The notes under the pieces were generated by a model. That model saw only the letters and a list, made by a program, of their open reading frames with translations, was not told where the DNA came from and ran no database searches. From Anastrepha obliqua (taxonomy: Eukaryota; Arthropoda; Insecta; Diptera; Tephritidae), in NCBI RefSeq assembly GCF_027943255.1, contig NC_072897.1:25420044-25484043 (forward strand): 64,000 nt of DNA. The letters are read 5' to 3'. Of this stretch, positions 10,377 through 22,380 are shown piece by piece; within the stretch, counting starts at the first letter, position 1, and every line of letters begins with the position of its first letter. A program made the translations under genes and the position numbers.

Positions 10377-11326
10377 ATGGCAGTGCAGCTGACGTTTTCC
10401 GATATCATCAAAGATGCTCAAACCATTCAAGTGTATAAAGAAGGCAACACCTACGCTTTATCATCGTTCATAAGAGAAGTGGAGTCAGTGAAATCCCTTA
10501 TTGGAGAGCAGCCTACATTACAAGCATACAAACATGAGCGAGTAGTTCCTAACAAAATACAGGGCGCTGCCTTGCATATAATACATACATTAGGGACGTC
10601 GCCAACATGGGAGAATGTTAAACGAGCTTTGATAAAAACCTTCGGCGTAAGAGAGTCCTACGATGAACTCTATAAATGTGCTCACATAATAATAAACAAC
10701 GATATTGTAAGTTATTATATGCAGCTTTTTAATATACAATTGAGTTTGAACCTCTCCGTGTTGATAAGTTTATTTACGCATTTTTCTAAATATTATACTA
10801 TTGATGCAAATAAAGCATCGGTCATTGTAAATTCAAAGTAACAAATATTCGAGACGCATTTCAGATATTAGAAGAGAACTACTTGGTTCGAAATGCGAAT
10901 AAAGCAAATTTAAGAGATTTTATACATTTTGATGTAAGTAAATGTAATGAATATTCGCAATATCCAAGTTCAATGGTATTTTCAGCACCAACCCAATTTT
11001 GTAGTAAACCATTTCCTAATTCGCACCCTCGTAATAATAATAATAACTATGGTAACAATTCGCGTAGATTTTCGAACTATCATAATAATAATAATAATAC
11101 TCATCCAACTTAATTTAAACCTTCTCAAATGAGAAACAATTTTAGTAATAGAAATAATTTAGCACAAGCTTCTTCTGCTCAATATCATACTTACAATAAC
11201 AATAATAATATGTCGCCAATGGCAATCGATCATTTGCAAGCAGATGCACAGTGTGGTTGTTGTGTTCACAATACAGATGACAATGCAAGTTTTTTTACAA
11301 CAGCCTCAAAAAACCATTACCATTGA
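10377..11326 (+). pseudogene. gag: gag remnant, unit U4
   Basis: Here the natural start is seen: ATG at 10377 opens MAVQLTFSDIIKDAQTIQVYKEG. The frame runs through FTHFSKYYTIDANKASVIVNSK to 10841, longer than in other units because two extra bases (TTATACTA) restore the frame for a while. It then breaks. The NANKANLRDFIHF and Asn-rich blocks follow in separate frames (10883-11113, 11129-11326). A 6-bp loss removes two residues after SSMV. No zinc knuckle is seen. Confidence 0.78.
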
Positions 11327-12302
11327 TTGAACTAACTATTGATAGTCAAAAACTTTTAGCGCTAATAGACACCGGTGCAACTACGTCGCTACTCGATATA
11401 AATAAATTACTAAAATATAAAAGATTACCCCTGATACAAAATATCTCTTTAACATCATTAAATAATATGTAGTACGTTTATAACACAAGAAATAATTACA
11501 AATGTTCCTATAGAATTTAATGAAGATTCCGCTTGGAAATTAGTAGACTTAAAAGGTTAACATTTTAATGCAATCATAGGACAGAATATATTGACGGGAA
11601 TGCGTAGTGTTATAGACATGCACAACAAAACCATTACCTTAAATGGTCACAAAATTAACTTTTACCAGCCAAATCCCTTTATTTTTAGCGAAACACATAC
11701 TCTAGAGAAAATTAATATTGATAAGCAAGTTCGTGATAGTTTATTCCTTGGCCTATATTTGCAAGAAAAAAAAACATATGGGGAAAATCCTTGAATGCTA
11801 TCAGGACCTTATTCATGTTGAAGGACAAAACCTAACTAGCACTAACATAATAGAACATGAAATTAAAACTACGACAGATAAACCGGTGTATTCGAAAATA
11901 TACCGCTATCCGCAAATACACGAACAGGAAATATGTAGGCAAATTGAGGACATGCTTAAGCAAAGGATAAATCAGGAAAGTAGTTCACCCTATAATAGCC
12001 CTAAGAAGCTAGACAGTTCCGGCGGAAAAAAGTGGAGAATTGTGGTCGATTATCGAGCCTTAAATAACGTTACACTTGACGACAAGTTTCCCACACCGAA
12101 TATAGAAAATATATTGGATAAATTAGGTCGGGCACAGTATTTTACAACGATCGATTTGGCAAAAGTGTTTCAGCAAATTCTTGTTAAACAAGATGACCGG
12201 TTGAAAACTGCCTTTTCCACCCCGTATGGACAGTATGCTATGCAAGTAGAACTCTTAATGTACACGAAAGGAATTATTCGGCAACAGAACGAGAACTACT
12301 AG
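11317..12302 (+). pseudogene. pol: Protease and truncated RT, unit U4
   Basis: The protease active site is IDTGATTS. RT contains the same fusion of FSTPYGQYAM to the RNase H block, without YxDD. The 15-bp loss of PLWVV is shared with U1. A base change creates TTAACATTTTAATG near 11557, an added stop relative to other units. Confidence 0.85.
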
Positions 12303-13737
12303 CTATAGTTTGGGCTACAAGCTATTTTAGGCCATATTTGTACGATACAAAATTTGAAATTTTGTCCGACCACCAGCCTTTGAAATGGTTGTTCGTTAAA
12401 TCGCAAGGAAAAATGAGTCCAAGGCTGCATCGTTGGCTGATCAAGCTAAGCGAATTTAATATAAACGTCAACTATATTAAGGGCAAAGAAAATCTTGTGG
12501 CGGACTTTCTTAGTAGAATTAATGCAAACACTAATGAAATCAATATGTTAAATACTTCTACAAGTTCCCTTTATAAAAATAAAACTGACGATTTGGATAC
12601 CATCCACTCACAAATGGAAGATTTACATGACCACATTCTCATTCTAGAAACTGTGGTGAATATATTCAAAACTCAGATTCTTTTGGTAGAAAATAAGCCA
12701 AAAGATTTGGAAATGAAACACAAAAACAAAAAGATTTATGTAAGTTTGTTTGACTTAGAAAATAATTTAGAATCAATTTTGAAAAAATATATAGTTAGCG
12801 GAAAAATAGGCATATATACCGAGCTAGATGACAAAAAGTACAGCGTTTTACAGAACAAGATAATAGAATTATTTACAGGATTTAAAAACATTAAATTTGT
12901 CCGCTGCTCATACCATGCAAAGGATATAGATACAGAAGAAAAAGCATATGAACATATTCATAATTATCATAAATATGAAACTGGGCATACAGGCATTAAT
13001 GAAAATTATCTAGGTCTAAATAAATTAATTTATTTTCCCAATTTGAAGCTTTTAATACATAAATATATAAATATCTGTTCTACATGCAATAAATCAAAGT
13101 TTGATCGTAACCCAGTTAAAGCTAAATTCTATTTATCTGAAACTCCTTCAGATATAAAGTAAATAATATGTACATATGGATGTCTACACGAATTCGAAAT
13201 CAAACTTCTTGACGTTCATTGATCGGTTTTCCAAATTTTCTGCTGCTTATTATTTAGAAGACAGAAACAGCCAAACCGTCATTGAAACAATAAGGCTTTA
13301 CAAATCCCCAAAAAGGTCATTTTCAGAAACTCATTTGTGACAATGAATTCAAAAGTGTAAATATAAAGGAATACTTGAAAACTGAAAATATTATCCTTCA
13401 TCTTACAAAAGCCAATATCCCCACTGGCAATGCTGATATTGAGCGTTTGCACAATACAATTTCCGAAAAAATAAGAGTACTTACTAGTGAGGAGAAGACA
13501 TTAAGTATAAAAGATAAAATAAGTAAAGCTATAGAGTACTATAATAATACTTATCACTCTGTAACAGAAGAAAAGCCAATAAACATTGAATTTTGAAATT
13601 GTGACAAAGGAAAAATATATGAATGCATACTAGCAACGAAACAAAAGTATATTAATAAAATAAATAAATGTAGGGAAAATTATGTTGAACAAAGAACTGA
13701 TGGTTATATTAAGAATTACAAAGCACTGCGACATTAA
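12255..13737 (+). pseudogene. pol: RNase H remnant and integrase, unit U4
   Basis: The segment 12338-13162 is open through RNase H, linker and HHCC zinc region (ICSTCNKSKFDRNP), 274 codons. The integrase core begins in another frame near 13177 and is shifted by an extra A and a G-to-T change at AAAAAGGTC (about 13310). It continues at 13375 and meets TGA at 13594. The core is thus broken twice. Confidence 0.84.
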
Positions 13738-14667
13738 GAGCAACCTAAGCACAAAAGCTCCAAGCTCGAAAACATTTATAGCTCAAATATCAAAAGAAAA
13801 TTAAAATATGATAAAAATGTTGAAATTAAGGTTTAAATGTAACTATTTTTAGTTTAAATTTAATTATTTAATTATAAACTATTGTTGATTTATTATTACA
13901 TATGGAAATAAATCTCGACAACTGAATTAGTAAAAATAGAATGAACCCTATTTTAAAACCACTTATATATTATATAGGGTGATTTTTTAAGAGCTAAAGG
14001 AAAGTTAAAAAAAAACACACGTAAAATTCAAAAAAATGCATGAAATGTTTATTCAAATCGTTAGCACAGTCCATATAATTTAATGTTTGAAGATTATTTC
14101 ATGCAAATGTTGACCGCGACTGCGCGTCAAATGGTCCATCCGCTTAGTCCAATTTTGGCATACTCTTTCCAATGTTTCGGCCAGAATCTCACATATAAAT
14201 GCTTTAATATTGTCTTCCAATGCGTTAATTGAAGCAGGCTTGTCTGAATAGACATGAGCTTTAACATAGCCCCACAAAAAATAATCTAAAGGCGTTATAT
14301 CGCACGATCTGGGTGGCCAATTGACAGGTCCCGACCGTGAAATAAAATGTTCACCGAACTCGCCTCTCAACAAGTCCATTGTTGTGCGTGCTGTGTGGCA
14401 TGTGGCACCGTCTTGCTGAGACCACATGTCATGCAAGTCAAGCTCTTGCATTTTGGAAAAAAAAAAAGATGGACATCATTTCACGGTAGCACTCACCATT
14501 CACAATCACGTTACGATTCGCAGCATCTTTGAAGAAGTACGGTCCAATGATACTCCATCCCATGAACCGCACCAAAATGTGACCTTTTCTGGATACATTG
14601 GTAGCTCTTGCAATTCTTCTGGCTGATCTTCACTCGACAATCGACAATTCTGCTTATTTACGTACCC

Positions 14668-17600
14668 TTCTTCTTCTTAATTGGCGCGATAACCGCTTAC
14701 GCGATTTTGGCCGAGTTTAACAAAGCGCGCCAGTCGTTTCTTTCTCGTGCTAACCGGCGCCAGTTGGACACACCAAGTGAAGCCAAGTCCTTCTCCACCT
14801 GATCTTTCCAACGCAGTGGAGGCCGCCCTCTTCCTCTGCTACCACCAGCTGGTACCGCATCGAATACTTTCAAAGCCGGAGTGTTTGTATCCATTCGGAC
14901 GACATGACCCAGCCAACGAAGCCGCTGGATCTTTATTCGCTGCGCTATGTCTATGTCGTCGTAAAGCTCATACAGTTCATCGTTCCATCGTCTGCGATAT
15001 TCGCCGTTGCCAACGTGCAAAGGTCCAAAAATCTTACGCAGAATCTTTCTCTCGAACACTCCAAGCGTCGCTTCATCGGATGTTGTCATCGTCCAAGCTT
15101 CTGCGCCATACGTTAGGACGGGCATGATGAGAGTCTTGTAGAGTGTTAGTTTTGTTCGTCGAGAGAGGACTTTACTGCTCAGTTGCCTACTTAGTCCAAA
15201 GTAGCACTTGTTGGCAAGAGAGATTCTACGTTGGATTTCAAGGCTGACATTGTTATCGGTGTTAATGCTGGTTCCTAAATACACGAAGTCTTTTACAACC
15301 TCAAAATTATAACTGTCAACAGTGACGTGGGTGCCGATACGCGAGTGCGCCGACTGTTTGTTTGAAGACAGGAGGTACTTCGTTTTGTCCTCGTTCACCA
15401 CCAAACCCATTCGCTTTGCCTCTTTATCCAGTTTGGAGAAGGCAGAACTAACAGCGCGGTTGTTAAGGCCGATGATGTCAATATCATCGGCATACGCCAG
15501 CAATTGTACGCTCTTATAAAAAATTGTGCCTGAGCGATTAAGTTCTGCGGCTCGTACGATGCTCTCCAACATCAGGTTAAAGAAGTCACACGACAGCGAG
15601 TCACCCTGTCTGAAACCTCGTTTGGTATCAAACGGCTCGGAGAGGTCCTTCCCAATTCTGACGGCGCTGCTGGTGTTGAGCAACGTCATCTTACATAGCC
15701 GTATTAGTTTTGCGGGGATACCAAATTCAGACATGGCGGCATACAGGTAACTCCTTTTCGTACTGTCGAATGCAGCTTTGAAGTCGACGAAAAGATGGTG
15801 TGTGTCGATTCTCCTTTCATGGGTCTTTTCCAAGATTTGGCGTATCGTGAATATTTGGTCGATGGTAGACTTTCCAGGTCTGAAGCCACACTGATAAGGT
15901 CCAATCAGTTGGTTGACGGTGGGCTTCAGCCTTTCACACAATACGCTCGCTAGAACCTTATAGGCGATATTTAGAAGACTAATCCCGCGGTAATTGGCAC
16001 AAATTGCAGGATCGCCCTTCTTGTGGATTGGGCAGAGCACACTTAAATTCCAATCGGCAGGCATGCTTTCATCCGACCATATTCTGCATAGGAGCTGATG
16101 CATGCACCTTACCAGCTCCTCGCCGCCATGTTTGAATAGCTCAGCCGGCAGTCCGTCGGCGCCCGCGGCTTTGTTGTTCTTTAGCCGCGTTATCGCTATT
16201 CTCACCTCGTCATGATCGGGTAGCGGAACGACAATTCCGTCGTCAACGATTGGGGTATCGGGATCTTCACATTCTCTATGACATGCGCAGCTGTCACCGT
16301 TTAACAGGTTCGAGAAGTGTTCCCTCCATAATTTAAGATTGCTCTGTACGTCAGTCACCAGATCGCCGTCTTTGTTCTTACAGGACAACGCCCCGGTCTT
16401 AAAACCTTCTGTAAGCCGCCGAACTTTCTGGTAAAATTTTCGGGCGTTGTTCCTATTGGCCAGCATCTGTAGCTCCTCGCACTCACGTATTTCGGCCTCT
16501 CGTTTCTTCTGTCGGATAATACGTCTCTCTTCCTTTTTCAGCTCTCTGTAGCGATCCCACATGGCTCGCGTTGCGCCCGATCGCAGCGTGGCTCTATAGG
16601 CGGCATCTTTTCTTTCGGCGGCAGCATGACATTCCTCGTCGTACCAATTGTTTTTTCGGGCTCGTCGGAATCCGATTTCTTCTTCGGCGGCGGTACGTAG
16701 GGAACGAGAAATGTTGCTCCATTGCTCGCGCATGCCGGTGTGTTGGGTAGTGCTCTCCGAGAGCAGGAGTGAGAGTCGAGTGGCGAATCTTCTGGCTGTC
16801 TGTTGTGATTGCAGCTTTTCGATGTCGAACATTCTTTGCGTAGGTAGATGTACGTTTTTTGCTGCACAGAGGCGTGTGCGCAGTTTGGCTGCAACAAGGT
16901 AATGATCCGAGTCGATGTTGGGTCCTCGGATCGTACGTACATCTAATACACTAGAAGCGTGTCTTCCATCTATCACAACATGATCGATCTGGTTTCGCGT
17001 TTTTCGATCAGGAGACAGCCAGGTAGCTTGGTGTATCTTTTTATGCTGGAATCTGGTGCTGCAGACTACCATGTTTCGGGCCCCGGCGAAGTCGATCAGC
17101 CTCTGTCCGTTACCGGATGTTTCGTTGTGTAGGCTGAATTTTCCGACTGTGGGACCAAAAATTCCCTCCTTGCCCACCCTGGCGTTGAAGTCGCCAAGCA
17201 CGATTTTTATGTCGTGGCGGGGGCAGCGCTCATAGGAACGTTCCAAGCGCTCATAGAAAGAATCCTTGGTCGCATCGTCCTTCTCTTCCGTCGGGGCGTG
17301 GGCGCAAATTAGCGAGATGTTAAAAAATCGCGCTTTGATGCGGATTGTTGCGAGACGCTCGTCCACCGGAGTGAACGACAGTACTTGGCGACGAAGTCTC
17401 TCTCCCACAACAAATCCGACACCGAATTTGCGCTCCTTTACATGGCAGCTGTAGTAGACGTCGCAAGGTCCTATGTTTTTCTTACCTTGCCCCGTCCATC
17501 GCATCTCTTGGATGGCAGTGATGTCAGCCTTTACTCTCACGAGGACATCAACCAGCCGGGCAGAGGCACCTTCCCCATTAAGGGACCGGACATTCCAGGT

Positions 17601-17941
17601 GCATGCCCTCAAATCGTATTCCTTATTTCGTTTGCAGGGGTCGTCATCAGTGTTGGAAGTTCTCATCCGAGGCTTTGTTGCTGTTTTCATTGGGGGGGTT
17701 TTTTAAGTGGCGGGTCCCAAACCCAGCGCACAACCAGCTATGCTGGGATGCTTCGCCTTCTCACTTTAGCTCACTCCCGAACGGGTGTTCGGAAGCTAAC
17801 CAGAGGATACGTGGGCTAATCCCGGACGTTGTGAGCTGCTTGAACCATATGTAGAAGAATCGTCCTGGCCACTCCCAAGTGAATGGCGATCAGTAACTTT
17901 CCCCACTTGCGTGGACTTCTACACATGGAACCATCCTCCTT
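14668..17941 (-). mobile_element. Near full-length RTE-like non-LTR retrotransposon
   Basis: This is a GC-rich insert of about 3.27 kb on the minus strand, with a 5' leader of about 250 bp, one long ORF and a short 3' end finishing in AAG repeats (complement of TTCTTCTTCTTAATTGG at 14668). No target duplication is found. Instead 17-20 bp of the host DD41D sequence (between CGTACCC and CTTCGCTG) are missing. The 5' end AAGGAGGATGG recurs in the fragment at 63268, supporting a true 5' terminus. Confidence 0.87.
14697..17690 (-). CDS. RTE-like LINE polyprotein: endonuclease and reverse transcriptase, 997 aa, uninterrupted
   Basis: This single ORF encodes the enzyme of target-primed retrotransposition. 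The N-terminal apurinic-like endonuclease (about residues 28-260) shows ACTWNVRSLNG, AIQEMRWTG, LGDFNARVG (near 170), NQIDHVVID and SDHYLV. The RT domain (about 480-790) shows NNKAAGADGLPAELFK, GFRPGKSTIDQIF, FVDFKAAFDS (near 633), GFRQGDSLSC and YADDIDIIG (near 731). The C-terminus has RIKIQRLRWLGHVVRMD and GRGRPPLRWKDQVEKDL, typical of RTE-type elements. There is no RNase H. The start ATG at 17690 follows a C-rich stretch; no better upstream ATG was noted. No stop or frameshift is visible, so it may be recently active. Similar proteins are often mislabelled as host craniofacial development protein 2. Confidence 0.9.
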   Translation of the reverse strand: MKTATKPRMRTSNTDDDPCKRNKEYDLRACTWNVRSLNGEGASARLVDVLVRVKADITAIQEMRWTGQGKKNIGPCDVYYSCHVKERKFGVGFVVGERLRRQVLSFTPVDERLATIRIKARFFNISLICAHAPTEEKDDATKDSFYERLERSYERCPRHDIKIVLGDFNARVGKEGIFGPTVGKFSLHNETSGNGQRLIDFAGARNMVVCSTRFQHKKIHQATWLSPDRKTRNQIDHVVIDGRHASSVLDVRTIRGPNIDSDHYLVAAKLRTRLCAAKNVHLPTQRMFDIEKLQSQQTARRFATRLSLLLSESTTQHTGMREQWSNISRSLRTAAEEEIGFRRARKNNWYDEECHAAAERKDAAYRATLRSGATRAMWDRYRELKKEERRIIRQKKREAEIRECEELQMLANRNNARKFYQKVRRLTEGFKTGALSCKNKDGDLVTDVQSNLKLWREHFSNLLNGDSCACHRECEDPDTPIVDDGIVVPLPDHDEVRIAITRLKNNKAAGADGLPAELFKHGGEELVRCMHQLLCRIWSDESMPADWNLSVLCPIHKKGDPAICANYRGISLLNIAYKVLASVLCERLKPTVNQLIGPYQCGFRPGKSTIDQIFTIRQILEKTHERRIDTHHLFVDFKAAFDSTKRSYLYAAMSEFGIPAKLIRLCKMTLLNTSSAVRIGKDLSEPFDTKRGFRQGDSLSCDFFNLMLESIVRAAELNRSGTIFYKSVQLLAYADDIDIIGLNNRAVSSAFSKLDKEAKRMGLVVNEDKTKYLLSSNKQSAHSRIGTHVTVDSYNFEVVKDFVYLGTSINTDNNVSLEIQRRISLANKCYFGLSRQLSSKVLSRRTKLTLYKTLIMPVLTYGAEAWTMTTSDEATLGVFERKILRKIFGPLHVGNGEYRRRWNDELYELYDDIDIAQRIKIQRLRWLGHVVRMDTNTPALKVFDAVPAGGSRGRGRPPLRWKDQVEKDLASLGVSNWRRLARERNDWRALLNSAKIA

Positions 17942-18852
17942 CGCTGCTGAACACAATTTTTCGATAAAAAAGTGGATCTTAAGCTTTCTCAACAGAACAC
18001 GCATTTTTATAATAAAATTCAATGATTTCCAAGCATTGTTCGTTTGTAAGACGATTCATGGTTAAATTATAGACCAAACTGAAGATGTTTGACAGTGAAA
18101 CAAAACGCGAAACGTGCGTCAGTTGTTTAAACACACAGATAAACTAAAAGATAATAGCTAAGAAATCACCATTTACTACTGGTATATACCTTATATGTAG
18201 CTTCACTTTCCTATATTCTACTTGTTTCAATATAATAATTAATTTATAATACGGTAATATTCAACTTTCAAATAACCTTTAAGAAAAAGTCTCTCTTAAC
18301 TTCTAACATATATTTCTCATTATCATACTTTCACTCTAAGTTTGACTTCGTAAACGACAAGTTGTATATCTCTTACATATATATAAATAAAGGTACATAA
18401 AATAGATGATAAATATTGTGTTATCATTACTAAGTTGTATATCTCTTACATAAATATAAATAAAGTTACATAAAATAAATGATAAATGTTGTGTTATCAT
18501 TACTGGCGCAGTCTACGGCAAACCAACGCATTCCGCTTAGCTAAAGTTAATAAGAAAAACAAAAAAAAATAAAATAAAAAAAAGCAAAACGGGCAACTGA
18601 AATTCATTCATATATGTGCCTATAATTGTGCATAAAATAATATAAAACTTAACCAAAAAATTAATTAATACAAATTTGTGAAAAAAAAGATAACTGTAAC
18701 ACTTACTCTCGCAAGAACAGCAATAAACACATAAAGTGAAATCTGAATGAAGAGATTGACAGAGAAAAAAATGTTAATATATATAACAAAACATTAACAG
18801 CGAAAGTACAAGAACAATTGAACAAGTGTTGAAATTGAGTAACAGCATAATC

Positions 18853-19804
18853 ATGGCAGTGCAGCTGACGTTTTCCGATATCATCAAAGATGCTCAAACC
18901 ATTCAAGTGTATAAAGAAGGCAACACCTACGCTTTATCATCGTTCATAAGAGAAGTGGAGTCAGTGAAATCCCTTATTGGAGAGCAGCCTACATTACAAG
19001 CATACATACATGAGCGAGTAGTTCTTAACAAAATACAGGGCGCTGCCTTGCATATAATACATACATTAGGGACGTCGCCAACATGGGAGAATGTTAAACG
19101 AGCTTTGATAAAAACCTCCGGCGTAAGAGAGCCCTACGATGAACTCTATAAATGTGCTCACATAATAATAAACAACGATATTGTAAGTTATTATATGCAG
19201 CTTTTTAATATACAATTGAGTATGAACCTCTCCGTGTTGATAAGTTTATTTACGCATTTTTCGAAATACTATTGATGCAAATAAAGCATCGGTCATTGTA
19301 AATTCTAAAGTAACAAATATTCGAGACGCATTTCAGATATTAGAAGAGAACTACTTGGTTCGAAATGCGAATAAAGCAAATTTAAGAGATTTTATACATT
19401 TTAATGTAAGTAAATGTAATGAATATTCGCAATATCCAAGTTCAATGGTACCATTATTTTCAGCACCAACCCAATTTTGTAGTAAACCATTTCCTAATTC
19501 GCACCCTCGTAATAATAATAATAACTATGGTAACAATTCGCGTAGATTTTCGAACTATCATAATAATAATAATAATACTCATCCAACTTAATTTAAACCT
19601 TCTCAAATGAGAAACAATTTTAGTAATAGAAATAATTTAGCACAAGCTTCTTCTGCTCAATATCATACTTACAATAACAATAATAATATGTCGCCAATGA
19701 AAATTGATCATTTGCAAGCAGATGCACAGTGTGGTTGTTGTGTTCACAATACAGATGACAATGTAAGTTTTTTTACAACAGCCTCAAAACACCATTACCA
19801 TTGA
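18853..19804 (+). pseudogene. gag: gag remnant, unit U5
   Basis: ATG at 18853 (MAVQLTFSDIIKDAQ) is followed by a frame ending at FTHFSKYY, stop 19275. It has KTSGVREPYDE where U4 has KTFGVRESYDE. The remaining gag blocks lie in other frames at 19355-19591 and 19607-19804. Confidence 0.78.
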
Positions 19805-20795
19805 TTGAACTAACTATTGATAGTGAAAAACTTTTAGCGCTAATACACACCGGTGCAACTACGTCGCTACTCGATATAAATAAATTACTAAAATATAAAA
19901 GATTACCCCTGATACAAAATATCTCTTTAACATCATTAAATAATATGTAGTACGTTTATAACACAAGAAATAATTACAAACGTTCCTATAGAATTTAATG
20001 AAGATTCCACTTGGAAATTAGTAGACTTTAAAGGTAAACATTTTAATGCAATCATAGGACAGAATATATTGACGGGAATGCGTACTGTTATAGACATGCA
20101 CAACAAAACCATTACCTTAAATGGTCACAAAATTAACTTTTACCAGCCAAATGCCTTTATTTTTAGCGAAATACATACTCTAGAGAAAATTAATATTGAT
20201 AAGCAAGTTCGTGATAGTTTATTCCTTGGCCTATATTTGCAAGAAAAAAAAACATTTGGGGAAAATCCTTGAATGCTATCAGGACCTTATTCATGTTGAA
20301 GGACAAAACCTAACTAGCACTAACATAATAGAACATGATATTAAAACTACGACAGATAAACCGGTGTATTCGAAAATATACCGCTATCCGCAAATACACG
20401 AACAGGAAATATGTAGGCAAATTGAGGACATGCTTAAGCAAAGGATAATTCAGGAAAGCAATTCACCCTATAATAGCCCGTTGTGGGTCGTTCCTAAGAA
20501 GCTAGACAGTTCCGGCGGAAAAAAGTGGAGAATTGTGGTCGGTTATCGAGCCTTAAATAACGTTACACTAGACGACAAGTTTCCCACACCGAATATAGAA
20601 AATATATTGGATAAATTAGGTCGGGCACAGTATTTTACAACGATCGATTTGGCAAAAGTGTTTCAGCAAATTCTTGTTACACAAGATGACCGGTTGAAAA
20701 CTGCCTTTTCCACCCCGTATGGACAGTATGCTATGCAAGTAGAACTCTTAATGTACACGAAAGGAATTATTCGGCAACAGAACGAAAATTACTAA
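19795..20795 (+). pseudogene. pol: Protease and truncated RT, unit U5
   Basis: The catalytic Asp of protease is changed to His (LIHTGATTS, near 19845). RT keeps SPLWVVPKK, reads WRIVVGYRALNN, keeps motif A TTIDLAK and ends at the common deletion joint. A run of eight A at 20246 sits at the frame change before RT. Confidence 0.85.
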
Positions 20796-22189
20796 CTAAA
20801 GTTTGGGCTACCAGCTATTTTAGGCCATATTTGTACGATACAAAATTTGAAATTTTGTCCGACCACCAGCCTTTGAAATGGTTGTTCGTTAAATCGCAAG
20901 GAAAAATGAGTCCAAGGCTGCATCGTTGGCTGATCAAGCTAAGCGAATTTAATATAAACGTCAACTATATTAAAGGCAATTAATGCAAACACTAATGAAA
21001 TCAATATGTTAAATACTTCTACAAGTTCCCTTTATAAAAATAAAACTGACGATTTGGATACCATCCACTCACAAATGGAAGATTTACATGACCACATTCT
21101 CATTCTAGAAACTGTGGTGAATATATTCAAATTTCAGATTCTTTTGGTAGAAAATAAGCCAAAAGATTTGGAAATGAAACACAAAAACAAAAAGATTTAT
21201 GTAAGTTTGTTTGACTTAGAAAATAATTTAGAATCAATTTTGAAACAATATATAGTTAGCGGAAAAATAGGCATATATACCGAGCTAGATGACAAAAAGT
21301 ACAGCGTTTTACAGAACAAGATAATAGAATTATTTACAGGATTTAAAAACATTAAATTTGTCCGCTGCTCATACCATGCAAAGGATATAGATACAGAAGA
21401 AGAAGCATATGAACATATTCATAATTATCATAAATATGAAACTGAGCATACAGGCATTAATGAAAATTATCTAGGTCTAAATAAATTAATTTATTTTCCC
21501 AATTTGAAGCTTTTAATACATAAATATCTGTTCTACATGCAATAAATCAAAGTTTGATCGTAACCCAGTTAAAGCTAAATTCCATTTATCTGAAACTCCT
21601 TCAGATATAAAGTAAATAATATGTACATATGGATGTCTACACGAATTCGAAATCAAACTTCTTGACGTTCATTGATCGGTTTTCCAAATTTTCTGCTGCT
21701 TATTGTTTAGAAGACAGAAACAGCCAAACCGTCATTGAAACAATAAGGCTTTACAAATCCCCAAAAGGGCATTTTCAGAAACTCATTTGTGACAATGAAT
21801 TCAAAAGTGTAAATATAAAGGAATACTTGAAAACTGAAAATATTATCCTTCATCTTACAAAAGCCAATATCCCCACTGGCAATGCTGATATTGAGCGTTT
21901 GCACAATACAATTTCCGAAAAAATAAGAGTACTTACTAGTGAGGAGAAGACATTAAGTATAAAAGATAAAATAAGTAAAGCTATAGAGTACTATAATAAT
22001 ACTTACCACTCTGTAACAGAAGAAAAGCCAATAAACATTGAATTTGGAAATTGTGACAAAGGAAAAATATATGAATGCATACTAGCAACGAAACAAAAGT
22101 ATATTAATAAAATAAATAAATGTAGGGAAAATTATGTTGAACAAAGAACTGATGGTTATATTAAGAATTACAAAGCACTGCGACATTAA
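20750..22189 (+). pseudogene. pol: RNase H remnant and integrase, unit U5
   Basis: A 31-bp deletion removes KENLVADFLSR-coding sequence and shifts the frame. The linker frame resumes at 21006 and ends at LLIHKYLFYMQ after a small loss near 21525 that disrupts the zinc region. The integrase core at 21629-22189 is fully open (186 codons) with both Asp and Glu. Confidence 0.84.
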
Positions 22190-22380
22190 GAGCAACCTAA
22201 GCACAAAAGCTCCAAGCTCGAAAACATTTATAGCTCAAATATCAAAAGAAAATTAAAATATGATAAAAATGTTGAAATTAAGGTTTAAATGTAACTATTT
22301 TTAGTTTAAATTTAATTATTTAATTATAAACTATTGTTGATTTATTATTACATAAGGAAATAAATCTCGACAACTGAATT

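Larger units (their letters stand above)
14080..18059 (-). pseudogene. DD41D transposase relic, U4 copy, interrupted
   Basis: The C-terminal part (14080-14451) is intact to LTRSRGQHLHEIIFKH and lacks the 43-bp deletion. A run of extra A residues near 14456 shifts the frame before the second motif. The RTE element then splits it at 14668. The 5' remainder resumes at 17939 and ends at the ATG complement at 18059. Confidence 0.82.
10028..18503 (+). mobile_element. Array unit U4, interrupted by an RTE-like LINE
   Basis: The full internal region is present, including leader and gag start. It shares with U1 the RT deletion of PLWVV and the VVDYRALNN spelling. Its LTR transposon lacks the 43-bp deletion of U1-U3 and is broken by a 3.27-kb RTE-like element at 14668-17941. 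Confidence 0.9.
13929..18504 (+). repeat. Candidate LTR, U4/U5 boundary, split by RTE insertion
   Basis: AGTAA at 13929 and TTACT at 18504. The nested DD41D element spans 13977-18170 including the LINE. The right portion has the CGACAAGTTGTATATC spelling of the 73-bp repeat, seen in later units and unlike U1-U3. Confidence 0.55.

Noticed and set aside
14697..17690. Long minus-strand ORF as a host gene (craniofacial development protein 2-like)
   Set aside because: It contains endonuclease, YADD reverse transcriptase and an RTE-type C-terminus, and lies inside an array unit whose sequence resumes on both sides. It is a LINE.
15526..17819. Several plus-strand ORFs of 60-144 codons opposite the RTE ORF
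   Set aside because: They are shadows of the GC-rich minus-strand coding sequence and have no recognisable domains.
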